Assembly (NCBI GenBank): GCA_948474755.1
Contig: CAOLHI010000058.1
Coordinates: forward strand, 806,001 to 870,000
DNA from: Ctenosaura bakeri
Lineage: Eukaryota > Chordata > Lepidosauria > Squamata > Iguanidae
Direction: 5' to 3'
Length of the DNA stretch: 64,000 nt
In this document: positions 10,731-21,700 of the stretch, one piece after another
Numbering within the stretch: position 1 is the first letter of the stretch
How the letters are laid out: each line of letters begins with the position of its first letter
Translations under genes and position numbers: made by a program
Notes under the pieces: model-generated
Told to the model about the DNA's origin: nothing
Seen by the model: only the letters and a program-made list of their open reading frames with translations
Databases searched by the model: none

Positions 10731-11539
10731 TTCCTCCTTAACTTTCTCCCTCATCAGATGAATTTTTGCTCAATGGGCAGCTGCTAAAGACACACTGACT
10801 CCTTGGAGCCAGGGATGGCAAACCTGTTAATTGTGTGCACATAAAGTCTCAGTTCTGATTGCTTGGGTTCTTTCATAAGCAAAGACAATTTGCTGTTTTG
10901 AAAAAAAAGATCTTCCTATGAATAAGTCTCTTCTGCCTTCTATCTGTACCAGTTTAGATCCAAGCAAGTTAATAAAATCAGTCTACTCTGGTTCATTTAG
11001 TCCTACATAATGGCGTATATGTACCATGAACATAATGTATTTGACTTTAGGGTCCAATAATAGCTTTTATGACTCTCATGGACCAGTTTAACATTGATGA
11101 CTTCTCAGTCACCCTGAAAAGAGCCCTTCTTTCTATGATGCCTCAAGCTTGTTCCACAGTGAGGGAAGAGAATGTAGCTACTCAGAAAGCACTTGGAATT
11201 GTACTATGCTTTTCTAAATGAAGTCACATTGTGCTCATCAATCAAGAGTTGAAACAGAAAGGAATAGAAAACACTGATAAAAATTATAGATCATTAAGTA
11301 AATGGTTCTGATTATGCTGAGAACTAGAGATGCCAATGAAGCTCAATTAATCTTGGGTCAAACATGGGCTTCAGAGGTTTATATAGCTCTCATGAAAGAT
11401 GAGCAAATATTATGGATCCCCAATTCTTTTCAAACTCAATGTCTTGGCTTCCCTACCAGCCATCACAAATCCTCCAACACTCTCCAGCTTCCACTTAAAG
11501 AACTTCAGGGGAAAATCTTTCTCTCAGTCTCACTACCTT
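10731..11539. other. Intergenic, no recognisable feature
   Basis: Unique-looking sequence. The last 200 bp may already be a very decayed upstream part of the L2-like element that follows. Confidence 0.4.
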
Positions 11540-11878
11540 CACAGATAGTGGGACAGGTCCTCACCAGCCCCAAGTGAGAAACTTCTTCCCAGGATATGAA
11601 ACTCTGCCAAGGGAGGCTCTACTAGCCCCCTCCCTGCTCTGCAAGTCCAAGACTTTCTTATTTAAACAGGTGTTCAATGTTTAATCTGCTTAAGGTAGTG
11701 CAATAGGTAAGTTTTAACGTGCTTTTAATAGTTTTAAAGTAATGTTTTATTTAAGAGGATTGCTTTTTTATTTTCATTCTAGATTGTTTTTGGTTGTTTT
11801 ATTTTAATATATGGTGTAAGATGCTTTGGGTCAAAAAAAAAGGAGACAAAAGTTGGGAGAAAAGTTGGATATCAATTA
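11540..11878 (+). mobile_element. L2-like LINE 3' end
   Basis: The block 'aaacttcttcccaggatatg' through 'tactagccccctccctgctc' and 'ttatttaaacagg' is the decayed C-terminal coding/3' region seen in squamate L2 copies. It is followed by a T-rich 3' UTR. It ends in 'gttgggagaaaagttggata', the 'gagaaaggcgggatataaat' type of L2 tail. Confidence 0.6.
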
Positions 11879-11889
11879 AGTAAATTACT

Positions 11890-12313
11890 GGTTAGAAGAA
11901 AGTAGCTACAGAGTCTGGGGACAGAGTATGAGGAATGGCTTAGGAAGCTGGGTATATTTAGTCTACAGAAGAGAAGATTAAGAGGGGATATAGCCATGTT
12001 TAAATATTTGAAGGGATGCCATGTCAAGGAGGGAGCTTGTTTTCTGCTGCTCCAGAGACTAGGACAAGGAGCAATGGATTCAAGCTGCAGGAAAGGAGAT
12101 TCCACTTGAACCTCAGGAAGAACTTCCTGATGGTCAGAGCTGTCCGGCAGTGGAGTACACTGCTTCAGAGTGTGGTAGAGTCTTCTTCTTTGAATGTTTT
12201 TAAGCAGAGGCTGGATGGCCATCTGTTGGGAATGCTTTGATGTGTGTTCCTGCATAGCAGGGGGTTGGACTGGATGGCCCCTGGGGTTTCTTCCAGCTCT
12301 ATGATTCTATGGA
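11890..12313 (+). mobile_element. CR1 LINE, 3' end
   Basis: It starts with 'gaggaatggcttaggaagct' and 'tttagtctacagaagagaag' and continues through 'aacctcaggaagaacttcct' and 'gaggctggatggccatctgt'. It ends 'gggggttggactggatggcc', 'cttccagctctatgattcta'. This is the C-terminal ORF2 coding region plus the short 3' UTR with ATTCTAT tail repeats. The reading frame is broken, so it is a dead, 5'-truncated copy, the usual form for CR1. Confidence 0.95.
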
Positions 12314-12319
12314 TAAAGA

Positions 12320-13815
12320 TAAACAGAGTCAGGCTAAAGGGCCAAATGGCACAGAAGAGGCATATATTAATCACGTCCTATCCTCTGTTGTTAAGTGATT
12401 TGCCACAGATTTTTACTGAGACAGCTCTGCTGCTGAGCTCTTTCATTCAGCTTTTAAGTTAAAAAGTTGTCTAAAATGCCCCCCATCCCTCCAAATGACT
12501 CCCCTATAACATAACATTTTCCAAGGGGAAATGAAACATTATTTAATATACCACACCCCAAAAAGTGATGGCATTGTCTGTCATTACATTACTTATTTTT
12601 TAAAAAATAAAATAAAATAAAGCACCATTAAGCTTAAAATAATGTGTCAGAGGTATCACTATTATTTATAATGTGTTACTGCCTATCTTTATTTTCTATA
12701 TGAAGATAATATTATTTTCAGACCTCTTGTATCTGTCAGTTAATTAATTTTGATTGAACTTTGAATCTGACTGTGGTCTTTGACCCTGGTCCTGCTTTGC
12801 CCTGTAACCCACTGTGTTGCAAGGCTGAGCTATGATCAGTATTCTGCATGGACTGAATATGAATCTTTAAGTACGCCACAAAATCTGTAATGTTCAGCAG
12901 TTAAGTTATCAAACGTTGGGTTGGTTTGACAGAGAAATCAGTGTGGAAAGGATGTTCCCTGAAAGTGGAAACTGTAGCATAACTTTTCTACACGGGAACA
13001 ACTTTACAAGGGAAATGATATATGGCAGAGGTAGAGATGGACAGAACAGACTAAACTTGATCTGGATTTCTTTTAATTTACTGAGTTCAAAGCTTACACC
13101 ATCTTGACTGCTGAAATTATTTTCCATTCCTAGGTTAAGGTAATTACCATTGCTTGTACTTTCTGCATACCTGTTCTTAAAATATTCACCACTTATAACC
13201 TCCTTCCCCTGTCATCTAATCTGCTAAATGTAAATCTGTCAGTTTAAGATAAACCTTGATGAATTTGATGAAGTTGACTTTAGTCCTAGAAAACCTATGC
13301 CATGAAAAATGTGTTGTTCTTTACAATGTCACACTTCTCTTTGTTACAACTCTCCTATAATGTATCCATAATACAATGTAAGCCTAACTAACTGCAGTTT
13401 ATTAATTTTTTTCCAGGTATTTTAGGTATTTGACTATATATGTGATTTGGCTTGTTACCCTGCCAGGGAGTGGCTGGATCTTTTGCACTTTTGCCAGCAT
13501 ATCATTGCAATGTATGTAAGTCCCTCTTCCACTTGCATGATCTGACTTCCTGAGACCATTTTATAACAATGTTTGTTTCTGCTCATTTTATCACCTGCTC
13601 AGTATCTAGAGAGATCTTTTAGAGCACCTTCTCATCCCTTGCCTGTTCGGGAGGAGAGGCTGTAATATCTTTCTTTTTTTCCCTTAAACCAGTTGCAGTT
13701 TATGAGGTAGCAGAGTCTATACTAGAAGATGTGTCTACATTAATGTGGACTTATTTGTGTATATGTCCGCTACCCCACATCCGAAAATTTAAGTGCCACA
13801 GCAGGTATACAACCT
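12320..13815. other. Intergenic, mostly featureless
   Basis: No exon or clear repeat. An A/T-rich run lies at about 12597-12625. 'cttgttaccctgccaggg' at about 13451 resembles the LTR-A terminus, but no partner end was found. Confidence 0.45.
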
Positions 13816-13915
13816 GGTGTCCTTCCAATAGTTTGGGCTTCACCTTCTGTTAGCCCTGGACAGTATGCTCCAAAGTCAGGCATCATGAATGTTATAATCC
13901 AAAACATCAGGTTTC
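13816..13915. repeat. Palindromic interspersed repeat, family G
   Basis: The sequence runs from 'ccttccaatagtttgggctt' through 'tagccctggacagtatgctc' to 'ttataatccaaaacatcagg'. The two ends are imperfect inverted copies of each other. This matches the very common squamate palindrome with 'gttgtagtccaaaacatctg' arms, generally regarded as a hAT-type MITE. Confidence 0.6.
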
Positions 13916-13929
13916 CAATCGAGAAACTC

Positions 13930-14158
13930 AAGGGTGTAGTCAAGCTGTGGAGTACAGGGCTAGGACTAGGAAGATTCCAGTTCAAATTTCTACTTAGCCA
14001 CAAACTCCACTCAGTGTCTTTAAGACAGCTCAACATTTCTCAGCCTGATCTATTCCACAGGATTGTTGTGGTGATGGAATGGGGAAGGGTGCATAATCAT
14101 AAATACATCTTGATGTCATTGGTTAAAGTACTAGATAAAAATGTAGCCAACAAGTAAT
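13930..14158 (+). mobile_element. tRNA-derived SINE, degraded
   Basis: The head is 'gtgtagtcaagctgtggagt' with 'ttccagttcaaatttc' in the B-box position. The body is 'ctcagcctgatctattccac', 'aggattgttgtggtgatgga', and the 3' part is 'gttaaagtactagataaaaa'. Confidence 0.75.
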
Positions 14159-14159
14159 A

Positions 14160-16235
14160 TTTTAAAAAAACAACAACATGCAGTTTTATAAAGCACTCCT
14201 AAATAGAAACTAGAGAGATGCTGGGAACAATCATTGATCAGAAAAACATGAGCCTTCCTTCAATAGAGAGAATCTCCATGGTACAGGGGACCAGCAAAAA
14301 ATTTGTTATGTTAAAATAGATAAAATGAAATAGCTTCTTTTCACCGTTTAAAAAATGTTCATTTTGCAACTATAAAATGGATCCAGTTGGGTACATGCAT
14401 CTTTATAAATGTTGTTCTCACAAGCAAAAATGAAAAAAAAAAATCTTTCCTTCTCCCTGTGTAAAAGTCATCAAAGCCTGTAATTTTCAAGCACAATTAA
14501 TAGTTTGTGACTTATTCTGCACCCTCACCAACAAATGCATGCTGTGTTTTGTTCAGAAAATTACACTTCCTGCCCATAATTTATCTGAGCAGAAATGTTA
14601 TTTTCTGTGTAAAACATGCTACCTTCTGTGTAGGAAATTTGTTTTCCATATAGAAAATGCCATTTTCTTCTGAGAAAAAGTGTGTGTACATGTGTGCGCA
14701 AATCAAATTCCAAAATGGGTCTCCTTATGATCCTGACACTCAAGAAACCTATTTTACAACTATGTTTTCAATGTTCTTTCCATTCCTAATCAGAGCCAAG
14801 ATTTACTGCTCACGTATCTTTCGGTCTTTAGAAACGTTCGAGCAAACTCTCGGAGATCTTCCACAACTCTTCAGTCAACACTCCCGGAATTCATCTGATT
14901 TTTTGAGAAGATGGTACTGAATCAGAAGTTGTAGAATTTTTTCACCTGCCCCCCAACTAGCCACCAAATGAGAAGAAAGCAAAACATTCAGCAACAGAAA
15001 CAAAAATATGCCAATAAACTCCAGCTTGAAATGTGTCCCATGTCTGAGCTGTGATTATACCAGAGTCCAGTCATTAAATTAGAAATGGGGAAGTGAGGTG
15101 ATTAATGTAAGTACAAGTCTTTGAAGCTTTTCTGCCTAATGAGGAAGATCTAAAAGAACTGCCTAGGCTGGCACTTCAATGAAGATTTATGGGCTTTTGA
15201 AAGGGAAACAATGCATGACAACCTCTGAAATGCTTTCCAAAGATCAAAACAATTTCAGGCAACACCTGCAAGGTACAAGTCTTCTCCAGGCAGCTTTTAA
15301 AGGCCTAACTAAACACTGCAAGAGAGGCACTTCATATCTCTTTCTCTGACTCTTCTCTGTTAAAAGCTAGTTTAGTGAGATACCAAAGATTTCTTAACAA
15401 TGAACCTCCTAATTTGGAATCCCCTCCAAGCCTGTGTCAAAGTCTTTCAAGTCTTGCAATGGTTTTGCAATGACACCCCTCCCTCATATTTTGCAATATC
15501 CTCAGAACTGAATAATAGGTATGTCAAACCTAGAAAGCACACAATTCTAACATTTTTTCTTATTTGCTCCATACTGGTGTCAATGCTTTTCAATTGTTTT
15601 GCAGCAAAAAACAAAAACAAAACCATTTTCCAGTGTCCCCATAACTGAGATAAAGACACAACAACCTGAGATTTCTAGTAAATACCACCACACAACACGT
15701 TGCCTGATTTCCTCCAGACCTATACCAATGTTCATCATTTTTCAATGAAAACCCTGTGTTTTCAAACACCCCCAAAATGTGTAAGCGAAACCTTTAAAAA
15801 GACTCTCTGATGCCTGGCAAAATGTCACCAATTTCAAGTTTGATCCAATCCAGGCCACTGCTTTGAAATTACTTTGCGCACTTTTCAGAAAAAAACAAAC
15901 ATCTAAAACACACCACTGAGGACTCCTGTCTTTGCATACCCCTTTCCTACCAAGGAAGAGGTAGTGGAGTTTCCTTGTGTTCACTCTATTCCTTCTGTGC
16001 CTCCCCGATTTTTCCTGCTTACGGATCTCAGGAAACAAAACAGTTGAGGTAGCTGATTCTTCTGCTGACTGATTTCTCACATTAGCCAACAGAAGGTGGT
16101 TATATCACCACAATGTCAGTTCATTAGGGGCAAGTGGCTTCTGTGGATTCCTAACCAATTACTTCATTGATTTAGGCTTGGACTGTAATTGTTCATGAAG
16201 CATGACTGCAATGTTGTGTTTAGTTACTTGGGATC
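14160..16235. other. Intergenic, no recognisable feature
   Basis: The region from 15400 to 16080 has many short recurring words ('tttgcaatg', 'ttttcaatg', 'ttttcaaacaccc'). It gives modest open frames on both strands (82, 70 and 115 codons) without recognisable domains. It could be an unclassified repeat. No gene is supported. Confidence 0.4.
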
Positions 16236-16239
16236 ATTT

Positions 16240-16625
16240 AGGAAGGAATAACTTTGGGATTTGGGTCTATTTAAGCTTGGAGAAGATTGAGAGATGATAT
16301 GTTACAGGCATCCTGCACCATTTGAAAGGATGTCATGTATAACATGGAGTGAACTTGTTTTCTGCTTCTCTAAGGACAAGAACATGAACCAGTGGATTCA
16401 AATTATAAGAAAAGGGATTCCACCTAAACATTAAGAACTTCCTAAGGATGGGAAGTGAAATTGTTAATCTCATACTACACTTACAGAAATGGATGACACA
16501 AACACATCTGGAATACTGTGTACTCTTTTGCTTACCACTGCTCCAAAGAATATTGGACTGAATAAATTCAAGGAGGATGAACTTGACCACAGCTTCTAGT
16601 CAGGATGGCTACATATCACACCCAG
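16240..16625 (+). mobile_element. CR1 LINE, 3' end, old copy
   Basis: 'ttgggtctatttaagcttgg', 'agaagattgagagatgatat', 'tttgaaaggatgtcatgta', 'acttgttttctgcttctcta' and 'aagggattccacctaaacat' follow the order of the better preserved copy at 11890-12313, with more mutations. The segment after about 16480 ('acatctggaatactgtgtac') resembles upstream CR1 coding sequence, so the copy may be rearranged. Confidence 0.75.
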
Positions 16626-17535
16626 CATCAGAGGCAATATGCCTCTGTGTTTCACTTGCTGGAAAGCAGAAGATGGAAGAAGTTGTATTTATTTCCTGTT
16701 AGTGGGCTTCTGATAAACTAGTTAGTCACAGCATTTTGAACCAGACAATTCATAGATTTAATCCAACACGGTTGTCCTTACATTCATAAATCAGCTCAAA
16801 GGTTAAAGAATCAATAAAAGTTCTTTGAGGTTCTAAAAGAACTCTTAAAACTACTTCATCAAAAGAAAAACAAACACAGTTTAGCTTTCAGAAGAGTGAA
16901 AACTTCTTCTTCATCTAGGCAAAGAGCAGCAAAAGATGAACTTCCCTCTCTTGTCTGATAGAAGTCTAACACATCCAAATGAAAAACAAACAAGAAACAT
17001 AAATCTGTGAGCATTTTTTAAAAAAGAAGGGAAGCAGGAAGGCAGGAAAAAAAATTATTTACACTGAGGGAGAGGTGTGGCTAGAAGGTAATATGCACTC
17101 TCTGGGCTGTTTTTGTGATCTCTCCATGGTTATATAATGTGGGAATGAATGAAGTCAAAAGAAATAGACCTGATGGATGTGTTCATACTCACATTAGGGT
17201 GAATAGGTATTAATCTCAGTTCATCAGAAGTTGATTTGATATCCTGTTTTGATAGTCTCCTTTCTTAACTAACAATATTTGTACAAACTACAGTTCTAGG
17301 TATACAGAGGAAGCAGGAAATGTCAGTTTGTTCAAATTGTTGATGGATATTTCATATTTCCTCACTCCTTATGTGAAAATGGAGATACAGTAGTTGGGGA
17401 GTCAAGAATCCTAAGGGCTGCAACAGTTTCACAATGATTGTTCCTTTGTTGCCACATGTGAATGCAGACATAGTGTCTGATTTGCACTACATTACCAGTG
17501 TACCTTCTAGTTCCAGCTAGAGGAACTGTGACTTT
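16626..17535. other. Intergenic, no recognisable feature
   Basis: AT-rich unique-looking DNA. Confidence 0.45.
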
Positions 17536-17538
17536 CTA

Positions 17539-17650
17539 GTGGTGTTGGACTTCAGTTCCCATTAGCCCCAAGGCAAACAGGCTAATGATAAGGGATTGTG
17601 AATGTGGCAATTTAGCAACTCTTGGAGAGCCATGAGTTTCCCCACTCTTA
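17539..17650. repeat. Palindromic interspersed repeat, family G, degraded
   Basis: 'ttggacttcagttcccatta', 'gccccaaggcaaacaggcta' and 'gagagccatgagtttcccca' follow the layout of the squamate palindromic hAT-type MITE. Confidence 0.55.
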
Positions 17651-17699
17651 CCTAGTTTTACTTTTCTATAAAAAAAAAATTAAAACTTAGTGCACATTG

Positions 17700-18080
17700 T
17701 ACAGCAGTGAGTTCTTTCAGTTCTCATCATAAGCTCCTGCTTATTGTACAGATAAACAGCCAACTGCTGCATTTCTGTGGTTGCATCTAATTGAGGCTCA
17801 TTAATTGCCACAGTGACACAGAGACAGCCTTAGCATGATCTTCTCTTTATCTTCTTCTGCCCTGGGGCTGCATAATTGAGAACTGGTGAGAAGTGAAATG
17901 TGAAGGTTAGTAAATCATTAGCAGTTCATGTTTGAAGAAGGAGCTGCAGGTATTTCTGCTTTAAGAAGAAATGGAGAAGATTTTGCTTTTTCTTTCCCAG
18001 GCTTTTCCTGTTGTTCTAAGATGTATGTTCAGCTGGTTTTAATTATTTAGCAATCTGCACACTTGCAGAGTCCCTGATCT
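17700..18080. other. Candidate conserved non-coding element (unproven)
   Basis: This is non-repetitive sequence with many TAAT/ATTA core motifs, such as 'ctaattgaggctcattaatt' and 'ttttaattatttagcaatct'. It has balanced composition, no frame of note and no nearby transposon. Such texture is typical of vertebrate enhancers, but conservation cannot be seen here. Confidence 0.2.
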
Positions 18081-19985
18081 TTCATGTATTCTTGGGCTCA
18101 GTTCTGGCTTTGAAAAGATATTGTAGCAATCCTTCACCACATTAAGTCCTGTGAGAAGGGAAGCAAAGGATCCTGAGGTACAAAGCCTCACTGGAGCATT
18201 TCTTTGTTGTGAAACATAAAAAGGTATCCTTCTGAGTGAAAGGATTATCTATTTTACTAATATATATCTTCTTTCTTAATTGCAAACATTTTTGGATGTG
18301 TCAGTGGCCTTTTAGGATGAGAAAGGTAGAAACCTTCTAATAGGTTCCTGTTTTATGTTCCTCTTCTATGAAGTCAGGACATTTAGTACAAGAATCTAGA
18401 GTTTGCATCCAGTAATGTCATTCTTCTAAAATAAAGTTTCTGTCACTCATGAATACCCATGTTTGCTTTGCTTTGACTTGCTTTACACAAGGCTTTTGGA
18501 AAAGCTATTTTTCCAATCTTTCCATCTTTATTCTGACATTGTGTTGCCAGGTTTTCAAGATAGGAATAAGGTACAAGCAAAATTCTCAACAGGCAGGGTT
18601 GACAGTCAGGAAGTAGCTATCAACAAATTTCTGTTTTTCCTAAATACCAAATGAAAGTATTGATTTTAGTTGACTTAGCCATCTGTTTCTCTGTAAAATA
18701 AACATAATTGTCTACATTTGTAAATTACATGATGCATTCACTTCTGTCTTTATGAGGAGCCTGCACTCTAAAATATATGATTTTTTTGGCATCTTGTTCA
18801 GTTAATATAAAAGGAAAAACTTTCCACACTTCACACTATGTTAAGGAACACCTACCAGTCCTAAAGATTTCAGGTCCTCAAGTAAGGGACATCCCTTATC
18901 CCAAGGAACACCTGACAACACTATTCATAATAGGGTGGACAACTGTGGTGGGTCCAGGAACCAATTTTCTGCCTCTAGAGCCATCTGGAGGCTGCATGGA
19001 CTTCCATCACCACCACCCAAAAAATTGAGAAGTAGCCATAAGTATTTCTGGTTTTGAGAAAATAGGTTTTTTTTTTGTTTTTGTTTTTAAAAAGATGTTG
19101 AACTTTGCATGTAAGCCTAGCAATCTATTCAGAATTAAGCCCCAGAAGGTTCTTCAGGGGCTTCCAGGACTGCCAATTTCTTTCTTTTACAGGTTGGGAT
19201 AAAATAAGGGCAGAGGGGGAAATCTAGAGGAGTTGATGATCACAAGAACATCCTTGGGAAGACAAATGCCCAATACAATGCCTGCCATTGTTGCTTGTGC
19301 TGGTCATCATCAGGAAATAGTTGCCCAGGGGCATAGGCATAGATGTACACAGCACACTGGATGGACAGGGAAGCCTCCCCCCGCTATTGATCCTGTACAA
19401 GATCCCCGAGGTGAGAGAAGGCTGATTCAGAGTCACTAAGGAAACAGGTGGCTGAAACCTCTTGTCCCCAGCAACCCTGGGGTTCTTTCTCATTGCCATG
19501 AATGGAGCAGAAGCTGCAGTCATGGGCTACTTTCAGGTCTTTTTGAGAAGGAAGAGGCTTTTGCCTTTTCGCTCACTGTGTGATCCCAACTGTCAATGCT
19601 TCTGTTAGCAGTGTGGGCACCACAATGCTGGCTGTTCAGTGATCACTGAAGGAGAGAAAGGTTGAGGTTTTCTCTCCACTCCAGGGCATCTGACTGCTAT
19701 AGATGCTTCTCTGCCACCCTTAGGAGCACCCCAAATTAGACTGAGTAGGGGAATTCAGCAAGGAGAAGCCAGGGAGCGGCATGCATTCCACAGCTCATGG
19801 GCTATACACCCCTATTTAGTGAAACACCATCAACTCTTGTCCTTTTTTCTGCATGGATACAAACCTCATGCCTTTATATCACTGTGATTATGGGACAGTC
19901 TCCTAGAGGATGTGAGTCTTGATTTTAGAAAGAAAAAGAAATTTCAAGGCTACTTACTCTGGAAGAGTTTTGGTTAATGGCTGAG
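18081..19985. other. Intergenic, no recognisable feature
   Basis: A T-rich tract lies at about 19065-19090. 19130-19800 is relatively GC-rich for this window and has overlapping frames of 68-99 codons on both strands, but no recognisable domain. It is possibly an old repeat. Confidence 0.4.
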
Positions 19986-19989
19986 TGAT

Positions 19990-20150
19990 GCAATCATATA
20001 CCATCTAATTATGTCTGGTACTGTTGTTAGCAATTTTTTATTGTTGCTGCTGTGTTTTAAAAATATTTTTTGTACCCCTGCATTTTATTTATAATCTGAT
20101 GTTATCTTTTGTGAAGCACACAGAAAGGCAGGATTAAAAAAAAAAACCTG
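19990..20150 (+). mobile_element. L2-like LINE 3' tail (weak)
   Basis: A T-rich 3' UTR-like stretch ends in 'gtgaagcacacagaaaggca' and 'ggattaaaaaaa', resembling the L2 tail motif followed by a poly-A-like run. Confidence 0.35.
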
Positions 20151-20159
20151 CAATTTTTT

Positions 20160-21635
20160 AACCCAAAAGCTTCCCCAAAGGCACAATAGGAACACTGATT
20201 TATTAGTGACAGTAGAAGAAAATAGATGCTCCCATGTTTTAGTTTTTCTTTTAAGTACCAGTGGAAGGGCATGAAGAAACCTGACTAAAATACAAATACA
20301 CTGAACAACTATTTCCTTAAAATGGTTGTGTGGGAGTGTTACAATGCTACTGTGAGTTATGGTGCACAGGAAATAACTGCTATGTAGATATGCTGGAATA
20401 TATCCTTGCAGACATAACAGATGAAAGGCAGGGAGGTGTATACATTTTACAGCTGGAAAAAAAAAGTTCCTTTGGCACTGATGATATGCTGATAGTTCAT
20501 TCGGTCCACGCTGTTCCCATCTGTAACACCAGCTTGCTCAGTTTTCCCTTAGGACCCTGGGTGTTTTAATAATAGAGTTTCAGGACCTCAGAGCAACAAG
20601 AATTCTGCTAAAAAAATTTTTTTAAAAAAAGACAAAAATATGTTGTTGTGATCCCTACTGGAAGTAAAAATATTTTCCTGGTTTTATTTCCTTCCATTCA
20701 GCATCAGGACAGCAGAAGAAGCTTATGGAAGCCCATGGGCATTCTAAAAATGACAACAAGCACCTTGTGTTTGTCAGGCACCAACAGTGTACCTCAAAGT
20801 ATTAATGTGCAAAAATTTGCTTCTTATCTTTAACGAGGCGTAATAACGGTTTGCCCAGTTATCTTATATATTCCATGAAGTTATTTAAGAGACCTCTTTA
20901 AAAACAGAGAAGGCTTGCTTGGGTCCTTAATATGATAACCCTGCTATTCCCCCATTCCAATGGGTAAAAGGTACCCGTCACAGTTCTCTCTTTTCACATT
21001 TCTCTCTTTTTGTCTTTCCTCCTACAGAAAGTGGATTTGATGATTCTCATACTCAGTATGAAGGAAGAAAGAGACCAGAAGTGCCAGTTAAGGAATCAGA
21101 ATTAGTATCATAGCTGAGGGCAGTGATGAACAGGTGGTATCATGACTCCTCTGATAGATCCCTTATATAGAACCTTTTACATCTGCTGTCCTTGGAATTG
21201 AGCCTGTTTAAAGGACCACAGACTGAGCAAGAATCTGAGATCTTTGGTGCTGATGGCACTGGATCCAGTGCGGCTCTATTTCTGATTCAGAGATGAACAC
21301 TCAATTACCATCCCACCCTTAAAAATGGGGGCCAGAAGAATGCTTTCCTTAGGATGATAATCAGAAGAGTAAATTCCTACCAACAAAAAAAATATATAAT
21401 GGCTGTTTGTGAGTAAAAGACAACTTGTAAATAAATCAATCTTGATTAGTGAGAATTTTTCCAGCTTGCCTTTAAGGCAAGAATGGTAACCATATAGTCT
21501 ATATACTGTATATGACCCTGGTGGGGAGGGGTTCAGTGTGGCCCTTGGGATATTCACTATTTTCTTCCCAAGCTGCTGGTTTCTTCCTGTCTTAAGTCAT
21601 TTTTCAGCCAGGCAGTACCTCTAAAATATATTCTT
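20160..21635. other. Intergenic, mostly featureless
   Basis: It includes a non-repetitive stretch at 20790-20940 that retains CpGs ('taacgaggcgtaataacggt'), noted separately as a possible conserved element. No exon can be supported. Confidence 0.4.
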
Positions 21636-21639
21636 CTAA

Positions 21640-21700
21640 AAAGAAGAAGGAGGAGGAGGAGGGGGGAGGGGGAGGGGGAGGGGGAGGACGGGAAGGAGGA
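21640..21700 (+). repeat. Purine-rich (GGA)n/(GGGGGA)n tract
   Basis: AAGAAGGAGGAGG passes into repeated GGGGGA units, with at least four runs of five or more G at about 21661-21685. The sequence has strong G-quadruplex potential on the + strand. Confidence 0.9.

Noticed and set aside
11872..12255. 127-codon minus-strand frame
   Set aside because: It is the antisense of the CR1 3' end, so it is a repeat shadow.
13451..13720. LTR-A fragment starting at 'ttgttaccctgccaggg'
   Set aside because: Only the first dozen bases resemble an LTR-A end. The following sequence does not match any copy.
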